From positions 62,001 to 126,000 of the forward strand of contig NZ_LGIC01000066.1 in assembly GCF_001294535.1 (NCBI RefSeq): a DNA stretch of 64,000 bases, written 5' to 3'. The notes under the pieces were generated by a model. The model did not search any database. It was not told where the DNA came from and saw only the letters and a program-made list of their open reading frames with translations. Below are positions 1 to 8,266 of this stretch, piece by piece. A program made the position numbers and the translations under genes. Origin of the DNA: Cypionkella psychrotolerans (GTDB lineage Bacteria > Pseudomonadota > Alphaproteobacteria > Rhodobacterales > Rhodobacteraceae). The stretch's first letter is position 1. Every line of letters starts with the position of its first letter.

Positions 1-152
1 CCACTTTGCGCAGAGCGGTGCCAGCCTGCCGCGAAAGCCCCCAGATCACTGTCGGAAAACGACAAAACCACCAGTTCGGCCGGGGTCTGACCCAGATCGA
101 ACGGGGTTTGCGTATCCTCCAGCCCATGGCTTTCGCGGAAGACGACATGCAT
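1..152 (-). CDS. cobN: Cobaltochelatase subunit CobN, N-terminal fragment
   Basis: The first 50 codons of a gene that runs off the left edge. The ATG is at 152 and reads MHVVFRESHGLEDTQTP, followed by a stretch ending LGQTPAELVVLSFSDSDLGAF, which is typical of the start of CobN, the large subunit of the aerobic cobaltochelatase that inserts Co2+ into hydrogenobyrinic acid a,c-diamide using ATP with CobS and CobT. The start lies 3 bases after the cobW stop, so the two are co-transcribed behind the B12 riboswitch. Only the N-terminus is visible, so the rest of the protein cannot be judged. Confidence 0.85.
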   Translation of the reverse strand, partial: MHVVFRESHGLEDTQTPFDLGQTPAELVVLSFSDSDLGAFAAGWHRSAQS

Positions 153-155
153 GGT

Positions 156-1190
156 TCAGGCCCCCAGAACCGCGCGAATGGCGGCGAGATCAACGTGGTT
201 ATGCTCGGCGATCACCACAAGCTGGCCTTGGCGGGGGGCTGACCCCCACGGGCGGTCAAACTGATGTCGCACCCGCGCGCCCACCGCCTGAACCAGCAGG
301 CGCATCGGTTTGCCGGTGACAGCGACATAGCCTTTGACGCGCAGGATGTGCTGTTCATCCGCAAGGCGATGGATCGCGGCCACCAGCGCATCAACATCAC
401 TGATCTCGGGCAGATCAATCACCACGGTGTCGAAATCGTCATGCTCGTGATCATCATGACCATCGTGATGCGAGGGACGCGCGGCGAGATCATCCTCGGC
501 CTTTGCGTTCAGGCCAAGGATCAAAGCGGGGTCAATGATGCCTTCGGACATCGACAAGATCGGGATCGAGCGCGGAGATTCCGCCATGATTACGGCGCGG
601 GCAGCGGCAAGGCCAGCTTCCCCCGCCAGATCGGCCTTTGACATCAGGATAATGTCGGCGCAGGCGATTTGATCCTCAAACACCTCGGACAGCGGGGTTT
701 CGTGATCAAGGGAGGGATCAGCGGCTCGTTGGGCATCCACCGCTTCTACATTAGGCGCGAAACGGCCAGCGGCGACCGCCTCGGCATCGGCCAAGGCGAT
801 CACGCCATCAACGGTGATTTTCGAGCGGATCGCAGGCCAGTCGAACGCCTTCAACAGCGGCTTCGGCAGCGCCAGACCAGAGGTTTCAATAATGATGTGA
901 TCGGGGCGGACGGGCAGCGCCATCAGCGCCTCAATCGTCGGAATGAAATCATCGGCGACGGTGCAGCAGATGCAGCCATTGGCGAGTTCGACGATATTCT
1001 CCACCGGGCAATTCGCATCGGCGCAGGATTTCAGAATGTCGCCATCGACGCCAACGGTGCCAAATTCATTGACCAGAATCGCAAGGCGCTTGCCCTGCGG
1101 GTTCTGCATCAGATGCCGGATCAGCGTGGTTTTGCCCGCCCCCAGAAAGCCGGTGATCACAGTGACGGGGATTTTTGCAAGATCAGACAT
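156..1190 (-). CDS. cobW: CobW, G3E-family metal GTPase of cobalamin synthesis
   Basis: A 344-residue G3E GTPase thought to help deliver cobalt to the CobN chelatase. It has a P-loop GFLGAGKTT at residues 14-22, the CxCC metal motif (Cys73-Ile-Cys-Cys76) that defines the family, a nucleotide-specificity SKAD near 184, and a His/Asp-rich segment HHDGHDDHEHDD around 241-252 before the C-terminal CobW_C domain. A longer frame starts 30 bases upstream, but ATG 1190 has GGAG 8 bases before it and the protein then begins directly at the beta-strand leading to the P-loop. It overlaps the upstream DUF1636 gene by 8 bases and is followed at once by cobN, which supports a cobalt role over a zinc one. 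Confidence 0.93.
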   Translation of the reverse strand: MSDLAKIPVTVITGFLGAGKTTLIRHLMQNPQGKRLAILVNEFGTVGVDGDILKSCADANCPVENIVELANGCICCTVADDFIPTIEALMALPVRPDHIIIETSGLALPKPLLKAFDWPAIRSKITVDGVIALADAEAVAAGRFAPNVEAVDAQRAADPSLDHETPLSEVFEDQIACADIILMSKADLAGEAGLAAARAVIMAESPRSIPILSMSEGIIDPALILGLNAKAEDDLAARPSHHDGHDDHEHDDFDTVVIDLPEISDVDALVAAIHRLADEQHILRVKGYVAVTGKPMRLLVQAVGARVRHQFDRPWGSAPRQGQLVVIAEHNHVDLAAIRAVLGA

Positions 1191-1548
1191 CGGGAAGCTC
1201 CAAAGGGGGAATACGGGCAAGGCTTTGCTTGCGGAAAATCACCGGGCGCGCACGCCACGGCACGATACCATCGGGGGCGGCGAGATAGGCGGCGGCACCG
1301 AGAAGAATATTAGGTGCATCGGCCTCGGTCAGACGGCCATAGACATAGGACCAGCGTCCGGGGGCTGAAAGCGCCACCGCTGCACCAGAATTGCAGGCGG
1401 ACAGACAGGGGACGCCGACGATGCGCAGACCCTCGGGAATGTCGCCCGCCAACAAGGCCGCATGCAGCCGTGCCCCCGGCAGCGCTTCACCGTCTTCTAC
1501 GACCTCTCCGGCCTTACAGGTGGTGCAGACATGCAGCGTTACAGTCAT
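1183..1548 (-). CDS. DUF1636 Cys-rich small protein of the cobalamin operon
   Basis: 121 residues starting MTVTLHVCTTCKAGE. It has a CTTC motif near the N-terminus and a second Cys pair in VPCLSACNSG. Both, with the size and a thioredoxin-like [2Fe-2S] ferredoxin-type fold predicted for DUF1636, fit a metal-binding or redox protein. It is the first gene behind the B12 riboswitch and overlaps cobW by 8 bases, so a link to cobalt handling or corrin synthesis is likely. Its biochemical role is not established to my knowledge. The start at 1548 is chosen because upstream codons read through the riboswitch. Confidence 0.8.
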   Translation of the reverse strand: MTVTLHVCTTCKAGEVVEDGEALPGARLHAALLAGDIPEGLRIVGVPCLSACNSGAAVALSAPGRWSYVYGRLTEADAPNILLGAAAYLAAPDGIVPWRARPVIFRKQSLARIPPLELPDV

Positions 1549-1642
1549 CGGCCTATCCAAATTGAGCGATGGGATGGCCAGAAAGGCACGGCCAAGGGGC
1601 CTTGCCTGCTGGTTGCGAAACACCCCGTTCGCCCGTTCAGTC

Positions 1643-1830
1643 GCGCGCTGGCAGGTCTCCCGGCTTGCGGATACAGAGGTTGCCCCCCACGGTGGCCCGC
1701 CTTCCCGGATTGCTCCAGTGGCCTCGGGCAACCTCTCCGGTCACGGTCGCGGGGGCGGCAGCTTTCGGGGTCGCCCCCTTTCGCATTCCCTCTTCGCCTG
1801 TCATAAACAGGAACCAGCGCATGCCCACCT
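1643..1830 (-). promoter_or_regulatory. Cobalamin (AdoCbl) riboswitch
   Basis: Read on the minus strand this shows the standard B12 riboswitch landmarks in order: GCTGGTTCCTG near the 5' end, GGGAATGCGAAAGGG, the B12-box core GAGGCCACTGG at about 1712-1722, GGGAAGGCGGGCC, and the closing AGCCGGGAGACCTGCC. It ends about 95 bases before the DUF1636 start and so controls DUF1636-cobW-cobN; cobalamin binding would be expected to lower expression. A TTGACA-like -35 (minus strand, 1855-1850) lies just upstream, although its -10 is poor. The divergent cobO gene has no riboswitch on its own strand. Confidence 0.93.
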
Positions 1831-1872
1831 GTGGCACAACCGCCTCCCTTGTCAAGCAACGGAAAACACCTG

Positions 1873-2532
1873 ATGGCCGACCCAGAGCTGCCCGTGATTG
1901 AAGCGACCCCCGATACCGACACTTCGGGCGACGAAAACGCCCGCCACGCACGCAAGATGGCCAAGAAGAAGGCCGCGCGGGATAAGATCATGGCGGGCAA
2001 GGCCGGGGATAAAGGCCTGCTGATCGTGCATACCGGGGCGGGCAAGGGTAAATCCTCCAGCGGCTTCGGCATGATTCTACGCTGCATCGCGCATGAGATG
2101 CCCTGTGCGGTGGTGCAGTTCATCAAGGGCGCCTGGGATACCGGCGAGCGGCGGATCATCGAGACGCATTTCGCCGATCTGTGCGAGTTCCACGCCATGG
2201 GCGAAGGCTTCACTTGGGAAACTCAGGACCGCGCTCGCGATATCGCGATGGCGGCTAAGGGATGGGAGAAGGCGAAAGAGTTGATCCGCGATCCCAGCAA
2301 CCGTCTTGTGCTGCTGGATGAGATCAACATCGCCTTGCGCTATGATTACCTCGATATCGTCGAGGTGCTGGCATTTCTTGCCGCTGAAAAACCGCCCTTG
2401 ACGCATGTGGTGATGACCGGGCGCAACGCGAAACCCGAATTGATTGAGGCCGCCGATCTGGTGACAGAGATGACGTTGATCAAGCATCCGTTCCGATCCG
2501 GCATCAAGGCGCAGCCGGGGGTGGAGTTTTGA
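1873..2532 (+). CDS. cobO: Cob(I)yrinic acid a,c-diamide adenosyltransferase
   Basis: A 219-residue CobA/CobO-type corrinoid adenosyltransferase, which transfers the 5'-deoxyadenosyl group of ATP to Co(I) corrinoid. After a charged N-terminal tail it has the family P-loop TGAGKGKSS at residues 54-62 and a Walker-B-like LVLLDEINIALRYDY. Length is normal. ATG 1873 is preferred over an in-frame ATG 42 bases earlier because the extra residues look unrelated to the family. It is divergent from the riboswitch operon and alone on its strand until cobQ, about 275 bases on. A composite repeat follows the stop. Confidence 0.93.
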   Translation: MADPELPVIEATPDTDTSGDENARHARKMAKKKAARDKIMAGKAGDKGLLIVHTGAGKGKSSSGFGMILRCIAHEMPCAVVQFIKGAWDTGERRIIETHFADLCEFHAMGEGFTWETQDRARDIAMAAKGWEKAKELIRDPSNRLVLLDEINIALRYDYLDIVEVLAFLAAEKPPLTHVVMTGRNAKPELIEAADLVTEMTLIKHPFRSGIKAQPGVEF

Positions 2533-2558
2533 TGTGTTGCGCCTGCTGAACTGACAGA

Positions 2559-2606
2559 TTGGGGGTCAGCCCCCAAACCCCCGGGATATTTGAGCCAAGA
2601 TGAAAG
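2559..2606 (+). repeat. Composite 3'-end repeat (hairpin plus GGATATTTGAG tail), copy 1
   Basis: A hairpin TTGGGGG-TCAG-CCCCCAA (2559-2576) is followed by the tail ACCCCCGGGATATTTGAGCC and AAGATGAAAG. The tail recurs at 10566, 29232, 46838 and 52720 and, inverted, at 2733. Copies at 2559, 10555 and 29199 stand just after stop codons with a locus-specific hairpin in front. Likely a transcript-end or dispersed element typical of Rhodobacteraceae intergenic DNA. Confidence 0.75.
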
Positions 2607-2674
2607 CAACGAAGTGTTAACTATCGTGTGTCAGACAGGTCATGCGGCACAGGGGGGGACCCCGATGGTCGCCC

Positions 2675-2731
2675 AAGGTGAAAGCGCAACACCTCCCCCG
2701 ATCTATCGGCCCGAGGTGTTGCGCCCACCTT
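2675..2731. repeat. Long imperfect hairpin between cobO and cobQ
   Basis: AAGGTG (2675-2680) pairs with CACCTT (2726-2731), GCGCAACACCTC (2684-2695) with GAGGTGTTGCGC (2713-2724), and within the loop CCGA (2698-2701) with TCGG (2706-2709). That makes a stem of about 18 pairs with one small internal loop. No T-run follows on either strand, so it is not a classical intrinsic terminator. Confidence 0.7.
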
Positions 2732-2732
2732 T

Positions 2733-2775
2733 GGCTTTCATCTTGGCAAAAATATCCCCGCCGGAGGCTTCCGTA
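2733..2775 (-). repeat. GGATATTT repeat, inverted copy 2
   Basis: On the minus strand this reads GCCTCCGGCGGGGATATTT followed by TTGCCAAGATGAAAGCC, matching the tail of the copy at 2581 in inverse orientation. It sits 32 bases before the cobQ start, so the cobO-cobQ gap is bracketed by opposed copies around a long hairpin. Confidence 0.7.
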
Positions 2776-2807
2776 GGTTGTGCAAAAGCGCGGCTGGACG
2801 TCCCAAA

Positions 2808-4253
2808 ATGACCGCCCTCATGATCCAAGGCGCGGGTTCGAACGTCGGCAAGTCGCTGCTGGTCGCAGGCCTGTGCCGTGCGGCAAAGTTGCGCGGGCTT
2901 TCGGTCGCACCCTTCAAGCCGCAGAATATGTCGAACAACGCGGCAGTGACGGCGGACGGCGGTGAGATTGGCCGCGCACAAGCCTTGCAGGCTCTGGCTT
3001 GCGGGCTGGAGCCGCACACCGACATGAACCCGGTGTTGCTGAAGCCCGAGTCCGAGACGGGAAGCCAAGTTGTGGTGCAGGGCAAGCGCATCGCAACAGT
3101 GAAAGCGCGGGATTATGCGGCGCTGAAGCCTTCGTTGATGATGCCGGTGTTGGACAGCTTCAACCGGTTGAAGGCGCAATATGATCTGGTGATCGTGGAA
3201 GGTGCGGGCAGCCCGGCGGAGGTTAATCTGCGCCACGGCGATATCGCCAATATGGGCTTTGCGCGGGCGGCGGATTGCCCAGTAATCCTGACCGGAGATA
3301 TAGATCGCGGCGGGGTGATCGCGCAGATTATCGGCACGCAGGCGGTGCTGGATCCTGCGGACAATGCGATGATCGCAGGCTTCCTGATCAACAAGTTTCG
3401 CGGCGATCCACGGTTGTTTGACGACGGCTACAACCTGATCGAAAGCCGCACCGGCTGGCGCGGCTTTGGCGTGGTGCCGTTCTTCACGGATGCGGCGAAA
3501 CTGCCTGCCGAGGATGCTTTAGACCTGCCTAAGGGCGGCGGGGTGGGTGGCTATAAGATCGCAGCACTGGCACTGTCGCGAATTGCGAACTTTGATGATC
3601 TCGACCCGCTGGCACAGGAACCCGGCGTCAATTTGCAGATGGTGCGGGCAGGCGAAGCGATTGCCGGCGATACGGATCTGGTGATCATTCCGGGCTCTAA
3701 ATCCACACGCGGCGATCTGGCTTATCTGCGCGCGCAGGGTTGGGATGTGGATTTGGCCGCGCATCTGCGGCGGGGCGGTCGCGTCTTGGGGATTTGTGGC
3801 GGCTATCAGATGCTGGGCCAGATCGTGCGCGATCCTGAGGGCATTGAGGGTGTGGCCGGCGAGACCATCGGTCTTGCAGCTTTGGCGGTGGAAACCGTGA
3901 TGACGCCGGACAAGCGGCTGACGCGGACCGAGGCCGTTCACGCGGCCACAGGGCTGCCGATGCAGGGCTATGAGATTCACATTGGTCGTACAGAAGGCCC
4001 GGATCGCGCCCGCCCGTTCGCCTATGTGGATGGACAGCCCGAGGGGGCAGTTTCAGCGGATGGCCGCGTGATGGGCAGTTATCTGCACGGCATGTTCGCC
4101 AATGATGCGTTTCGCGCAGGATTCCTCCGCCAGATCGGTGCGCAGGCCTCAAGGTTAACCTACGCGGCGGGGGTGGATGCGGTGCTGGACGCGCTGGCTG
4201 CGCATCTAGAAACCCATGTCGATGTCGATGCCTTGCTGGCCTTGGCGCGCTAG
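2808..4253 (+). CDS. cobQ: Adenosylcobyric acid synthase (glutamine-hydrolysing)
   Basis: 481 residues with the two-part CobQ architecture: an N-terminal dethiobiotin-synthetase-like ATPase domain beginning [16 protein letters not shown] (P-loop about 8-16), then a class I glutamine amidotransferase domain with nucleophile Cys330 in [10 protein letters not shown] and the partner His427 in SYLHGMF. It amidates the b, d, e and g carboxylates of adenosylcobyrinic acid a,c-diamide. ATG 2808 is chosen because it starts the family at its first strand. Its stop codon TAG shares the palindrome CTAG (4250-4253) with the TAG of the convergent bluB. Confidence 0.95.
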   Translation: MTALMIQGAGSNVGKSLLVAGLCRAAKLRGLSVAPFKPQNMSNNAAVTADGGEIGRAQALQALACGLEPHTDMNPVLLKPESETGSQVVVQGKRIATVKARDYAALKPSLMMPVLDSFNRLKAQYDLVIVEGAGSPAEVNLRHGDIANMGFARAADCPVILTGDIDRGGVIAQIIGTQAVLDPADNAMIAGFLINKFRGDPRLFDDGYNLIESRTGWRGFGVVPFFTDAAKLPAEDALDLPKGGGVGGYKIAALALSRIANFDDLDPLAQEPGVNLQMVRAGEAIAGDTDLVIIPGSKSTRGDLAYLRAQGWDVDLAAHLRRGGRVLGICGGYQMLGQIVRDPEGIEGVAGETIGLAALAVETVMTPDKRLTRTEAVHAATGLPMQGYEIHIGRTEGPDRARPFAYVDGQPEGAVSADGRVMGSYLHGMFANDAFRAGFLRQIGAQASRLTYAAGVDAVLDALAAHLETHVDVDALLALAR

Positions 4254-4873
4254 CGACGCGGCCATTCGGTCTGGGTGTTTTCTTGCCAGCCCGTGCGGTG
4301 CAGCAGCGGGGTATCATCCATAAATTCGGGGTGACCGAGGCAAAGATAAGCGGCAAACTCCCAATCTTCGGGCACGCCCAGCAACTCCTCGATGTCATGC
4401 GGTTCCAAAATTGAAACCATGCCGAGGCCCAAATTCTCGGCCCGTGCCGCCAGCCACAACGTATGGATCGCCATCGCCGTCGATTGGCGCAGGGTTTCGG
4501 GCAGGGTTTGGCGGCCAAGACCATGCCCGGCCTCGGGGTGCATCACATTGAACACCGCCAGTTGCACCGGGGCCATCTCGAGCCCCGCCAGCTTTAGCGC
4601 CAGATATTCCGCATGCTTTTCGCCAGTGTAAAGCTTGGCGGCCTCAGCGTTGCAGCGGCTGAAATTGGCGCGCACGGCAGCGCGCAGGGCGAGATCATCG
4701 ACGCGTATCACCCGCCACGGCCGCGCATTGCCGACCGAGGGCGCACAATCCATCGTAGCGCGCAGCCGCTCCAGCACCGCCTCATCCACCGGATCGGGGC
4801 GGAAATGCCGCACGTCACGACGCCATTGCAGGATGCGCAACAGGGTGGCGGATTCGTCTGCGGTGAACTGCAT
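4250..4873 (-). CDS. bluB: 5,6-dimethylbenzimidazole synthase BluB
   Basis: 207 residues of the nitroreductase-like BluB family, which uses O2 to fragment reduced FMN into dimethylbenzimidazole, the lower ligand of B12. Family marks are [14 protein letters not shown] near the N-terminus, [11 protein letters not shown] for flavin binding, and [15 protein letters not shown]. The true start is ATG 4873 (MQFTADES), which overlaps the cobC stop by one base (TGATG). The 33 codons upstream belong to the cobC 3' end read in another frame. It is the last gene of a five-gene minus operon. Its product is activated by CobT, encoded divergently at 8782. Confidence 0.93.
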   Translation of the reverse strand: MQFTADESATLLRILQWRRDVRHFRPDPVDEAVLERLRATMDCAPSVGNARPWRVIRVDDLALRAAVRANFSRCNAEAAKLYTGEKHAEYLALKLAGLEMAPVQLAVFNVMHPEAGHGLGRQTLPETLRQSTAMAIHTLWLAARAENLGLGMVSILEPHDIEELLGVPEDWEFAAYLCLGHPEFMDDTPLLHRTGWQENTQTEWPRR

Positions 4874-5832
4874 CAGGCCTCCAACGCGCGAGTCAGCCGC
4901 GCCCATTCGGCGGATGAGCCGGGAAGGCCGATCCGCAGCCATCGGTTCGAATAGGGAAAGATACGGCTCCAAATTTGCTGTTTTGCCAGCCGGATTTGTG
5001 CGGTTTCTGCATCCGGCGTCTCATAGCTGCGGAACAATTCGCAACCGCCGATCAGTTGCCAGCCTGCCGCCAATGCCAAAGCATCGGCCTGTACAACTTC
5101 AGACCGCAAGCGCTGCACCGTCGCCTCGGCCCAAGCCTTGTCTGCCAAGGCCGTAGCCCCGATCCGCAGCGCCGCACCGTTCACAGGCCACGGCCCGGAC
5201 ATTTCATGCAGCGCCGCAATATCCTCAGCGCAGCCAATCACGAAGCCCAACCGCACCCCAGCGAGCCCGTAGAACTTGCCGAAAGAGCGCAGCACCAGCA
5301 GACCCGACTGCCCGGCTTGCGGCAGCAACGACAGCTCTGGCTGTGCATCGGCGAAGCTTTCATCCACCACCAACCGCCCGACCTGCCCCGCCAAAGCCAG
5401 CAGGTCGGCGGGCGCGTAGGAACGGCCATCGGGGTTGTTGGGGTTCACCACCACCGCGAGGTCAGCCCCCGCCAACTGGCTGAACTGACTGACCTGTTCA
5501 ACCCTCCAGCCAGCGGCGCGCAAAGCGGCGGCATGTTCGTTATAGGTCGGCCCCAGCACGCGGGCCTTTCCCGGTTTCGCCAGCCGCGGGATCATCTGAA
5601 TCGCGGCTTGCGCGCCTGCCACCGCCAGCATCGGGGCGGTGCAGCGGTAGGTTTTGGCGGCCACGTCCAGCAGGGCTTGCTTGGCGGTTTGCGTGGGCAG
5701 CATCGTCCAATCTTCAGGCTGCAAAACCGGGATCGGATAGGCCACGCGGTTGATGCCGGTGGACAGATCAATCCAATCGGTGCCGCCAAAGCAGGCGATG
5801 GCCCCGTCAATATTTCCCCCGTGATCGCGCAT
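4873..5832 (-). CDS. cobC: Threonine-phosphate decarboxylase-like aminotransferase CobC (CobD type)
   Basis: 319-residue fold-type I PLP enzyme. It has ISTG-like DLSTGINRVAYPIP near the start, VVNPNNPDGR around 128-137, DESFAD at 158 and the PLP lysine K186 in LRSFGKFYGLAG. In this operon position it should make (R)-1-amino-2-propanol O-phosphate from threonine phosphate for attachment by CbiB. ATG 5832 has a GAGGGGGC ribosome site 4 bases upstream and lies 8 bases from the cbiB stop. It is somewhat shorter than Salmonella CobD (about 360), as usual for alphaproteobacterial CobC. Confidence 0.9.
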   Translation of the reverse strand: MRDHGGNIDGAIACFGGTDWIDLSTGINRVAYPIPVLQPEDWTMLPTQTAKQALLDVAAKTYRCTAPMLAVAGAQAAIQMIPRLAKPGKARVLGPTYNEHAAALRAAGWRVEQVSQFSQLAGADLAVVVNPNNPDGRSYAPADLLALAGQVGRLVVDESFADAQPELSLLPQAGQSGLLVLRSFGKFYGLAGVRLGFVIGCAEDIAALHEMSGPWPVNGAALRIGATALADKAWAEATVQRLRSEVVQADALALAAGWQLIGGCELFRSYETPDAETAQIRLAKQQIWSRIFPYSNRWLRIGLPGSSAEWARLTRALEA

Positions 5833-5840
5833 CTGCCCCC

Positions 5841-6782
5841 TCAGACCAGCGCTAAACCGAGCAGCGCTGCGCCCAGCACAAACATCGCCCGGACATAAAG
5901 CGCAAGGCCTCGTTGCAGATCGGCAGGGGTTGGGTCGGCGGCACCCGCATTGACCCAAGGCTCGTCAGCGATACGGTCGGCATAAACCCGCGGCCCCGAC
6001 AGCCGCACAGCAAGACCTGCAGCCATCGCGGCTTCAGGCCAGCCCGCGTTGGGCGAGCGGTGCAGGCCAGCATCACGCCACATCACTTTCGCGGCTTGGC
6101 GCGGGGCGGTGGAGACCAACGCAAATACCGCCCCCGTCAGCCGCGCTGGGATCAGATTGACCAGATCGTCGATCCGCGCCGAGGCCCAACCAAACGCCTC
6201 AAACCGGGGCGTGCGGTGGCCGATCATCGAATCGAGCGTATTGATCGCCTTATAGGCAGCAATCCCCGGCAAACCGAATATGGCTCCCCAAAACAGCGGC
6301 GCAACGATGCCGTCCGAGGTGTTTTCCGCCAGACTTTCCATCGCCGCCCGCGCCACGCCCGCCTCGTCCAGCACCGCAGCGTTGCGCCCGACGATCATCG
6401 ACACCGCAACGCGCGCCTGCACAAGATCGTTGTTTTGCAACGGCGAAACCACAGCCGCAACATGGGCATACATCGCGCGCAAAGCCAGCAGAGGCCATGC
6501 CAGAACACCGCCAATCAGAATACCCAGCCAACCCGCGGGCAAAGCGCATTGCAACGCCCACGCCGCACCGCAAGTGCCGCCAATCACCACCAACGCTGCC
6601 ACCACCCCCGCCATCCGGCGCGATAGATCAGGCGCAGCATCGTGGTTCAGCGAAAGGTCCAGCCAGCGGATCAGTCCGCCGATCCACGTCACCGGATGGC
6701 CGATCACCGCGTAAAGCCGTGCAGGCCAGCCGATTGCGCTGTCCAACACCATCGCCACAAGCATCATCGCGGCAAAACTCAT
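5841..6782 (-). CDS. cbiB: Adenosylcobinamide-phosphate synthase CbiB
   Basis: A 313-residue integral membrane protein with the CbiB signature near the start (DSAIGWPARLYAVIGHPVTWIG), several hydrophobic helices, and the conserved core ESLAENTSDGIVAPLFW. It joins adenosylcobyric acid to aminopropanol (phosphate) at the cytoplasmic membrane. It overlaps the upstream kinase-like gene by 4 bases and is followed 8 bases later by cobC, which would supply its phosphorylated aminopropanol substrate. Called cobD in Pseudomonas denitrificans nomenclature. Confidence 0.94.
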   Translation of the reverse strand: MSFAAMMLVAMVLDSAIGWPARLYAVIGHPVTWIGGLIRWLDLSLNHDAAPDLSRRMAGVVAALVVIGGTCGAAWALQCALPAGWLGILIGGVLAWPLLALRAMYAHVAAVVSPLQNNDLVQARVAVSMIVGRNAAVLDEAGVARAAMESLAENTSDGIVAPLFWGAIFGLPGIAAYKAINTLDSMIGHRTPRFEAFGWASARIDDLVNLIPARLTGAVFALVSTAPRQAAKVMWRDAGLHRSPNAGWPEAAMAAGLAVRLSGPRVYADRIADEPWVNAGAADPTPADLQRGLALYVRAMFVLGAALLGLALV

Positions 6783-7600
6783 CTGCCCCCTCCGGCTCGA
6801 AACTGGAGGATACCGCGCAAGCCCGCAGCCTGCAAAGCGACGCTGGCGTGCTGCGGAACCTCACCGGGCGCGAAGATCAGCCCCCGCGCCGCCCCAGTAT
6901 GAGCGATGACATAGCCCAAGGCCCCAAGGTCGGCTGCAAGCGACGCGATAGGATCACTTTGCGCCCCGCGATGTGCCAAGGTGCGGCTTGCCGACAGGCT
7001 GGCCAGAGCTGCGATGCGTGGTAGATCGCGGGCAGCGCAGCCGTCCTGCCATTGCGGGATCAGATCCGCAATATCGGGAAAATCCATGTCCCGGGGGTCG
7101 GTGCGGCGCGGCGGGCCGAAAAACCCGCCGATGACCTCCATTTCGGGCGGCATCGGCAGCGTGGCAAGAATTTCCCCATGACGTGATGCCCAAAGTGTCT
7201 GCGACGGCAGCGGCAGCATCAATGGGTCCGACGCCCCTTCCACCGCAATACAGGCCCGCGCCAGAGCCATCGGCTCCCCCTGCCAACCCGCCAAACCCGC
7301 AAGTGCCACCAAGGCAGCCGTCGAGACACCTGCGCCACCGCCGGGGGGCATCTCCGCCGCGAAACCGAGCCTGCCAGAGATTGAAAGACCTAACAAACTC
7401 AGCAGTTTGACAGCCCGTTCTTCGGGGATGATCGCAGCGCTGGCCTCGGTGATCGCAAACCCCTGCCCAGCTGCAAGGCTTGCCGTCACCCCCAGCACCG
7501 GGCACGGCAAGGTCACCAGCGCCACCGGGCCATCGCGCCCGATCCGCCCTTGCAACAACTCGCCAAAATGCCCCGCGACGCGGAGGGTATCCTGCCTCAT
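6779..7600 (-). CDS. GHMP-family kinase, probable L-threonine kinase (PduX-like)
   Basis: 273 residues. The N-terminal strand RVAGHFGELLQGR and the motif MPPGGGAGVSTAALVALAG, a GHMP ATP-binding loop, place it with PduX-type L-threonine kinases. In the operon phosphatase-kinase-cbiB-cobC-bluB it would make L-threonine O-3-phosphate for CobC. It overlaps both neighbours by 4 bases (ATGA type). The family and context fit well; substrate specificity is inferred from context, since GHMP members also act on homoserine or mevalonate. A Rhodobacter-specific gene name may exist, but I do not assign one. Confidence 0.8.
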   Translation of the reverse strand: MRQDTLRVAGHFGELLQGRIGRDGPVALVTLPCPVLGVTASLAAGQGFAITEASAAIIPEERAVKLLSLLGLSISGRLGFAAEMPPGGGAGVSTAALVALAGLAGWQGEPMALARACIAVEGASDPLMLPLPSQTLWASRHGEILATLPMPPEMEVIGGFFGPPRRTDPRDMDFPDIADLIPQWQDGCAARDLPRIAALASLSASRTLAHRGAQSDPIASLAADLGALGYVIAHTGAARGLIFAPGEVPQHASVALQAAGLRGILQFRAGGGR

Positions 7601-8199
7601 CGCCGCATCCGATTGACGCCCGCCACCGAAAACACCCCGCCCGGAAGCGCCACAAGCGTGGTCAGCGACAGTGGCGCGATTTGAAACGCCAACCCTAATT
7701 CAGGCACTCCTAAAGCCAGCCCCAAAGCCGCGCGGATCACTCCGGCATGGGCGACGATCACCACGCGACCGCCCAGCGACCCGGCCTCAAGCAAGGCAGG
7801 CGTCACCCGCTCATAGAGATCCAGAAAACTCTCGCCCTGAGGTGGGCGATGCGCGGCCAGTACCGCCCCCGACAGCCCCCCCAAATCCGGCAAATCGGTA
7901 AAAGGAACCCCTTCCCAAGCGCCAAAATCCTGCTCCCACAACCGCGCATCCTGTTCCGGCGCAAGGTCAGGCCATAGCGCCGCCGCTGTCTGCGCACAGC
8001 GCAAGGCCGGACTGATCCGCCAATGATCCACCGCCCCCATCGCGCCGCGCAAAGCCGCAAAGGCCAAGGCATCGCTGCAATCGGCCGCCACATCACGCCG
8101 CCCAGCCATCCGCCCTTCGGTCAGCGCGGGTGCGTGGCGGATCAGCATGATCTCGGTCTGGCAATCTGTCGCGGTCTGTGTCGGGGCATCAGCAGGCAC
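7597..8199 (-). CDS. Histidine-phosphatase-family protein, possible alpha-ribazole phosphatase
   Basis: 200 residues with the phosphoglycerate-mutase-like catalytic motif LIRHAPALTEGR, a WEGVPFTDL segment and a second catalytic His in VVIVAHAGVIRAAL. In cobalamin operons such proteins remove phosphate from alpha-ribazole phosphate or adenosylcobalamin phosphate. I chose GTG 8199 (VPADAPTQ) because AAGGAG lies 10 bases upstream; an ATG only 3 bases from that site is out of frame. It overlaps the kinase gene by 4 bases and is first in the minus operon, divergent from cobU with 67 bases between. The substrate could be another phosphoester. Confidence 0.75.
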   Translation of the reverse strand: MPADAPTQTATDCQTEIMLIRHAPALTEGRMAGRRDVAADCSDALAFAALRGAMGAVDHWRISPALRCAQTAAALWPDLAPEQDARLWEQDFGAWEGVPFTDLPDLGGLSGAVLAAHRPPQGESFLDLYERVTPALLEAGSLGGRVVIVAHAGVIRAALGLALGVPELGLAFQIAPLSLTTLVALPGGVFSVAGVNRMRR

Positions 8200-8266
8200 G
8201 GTCGCATTTCTCCTTTCGCGCTGGCCCCGTTTCTGCTTTGACATCAGCCAAGGGGCAAGGGCCGAT

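Noticed and set aside
2820-2850. GGGTTCGAA-like sequence resembling a tRNA T-arm
   Set aside because: It is part of the cobQ codons for GAGSNVGK, with no surrounding cloverleaf.
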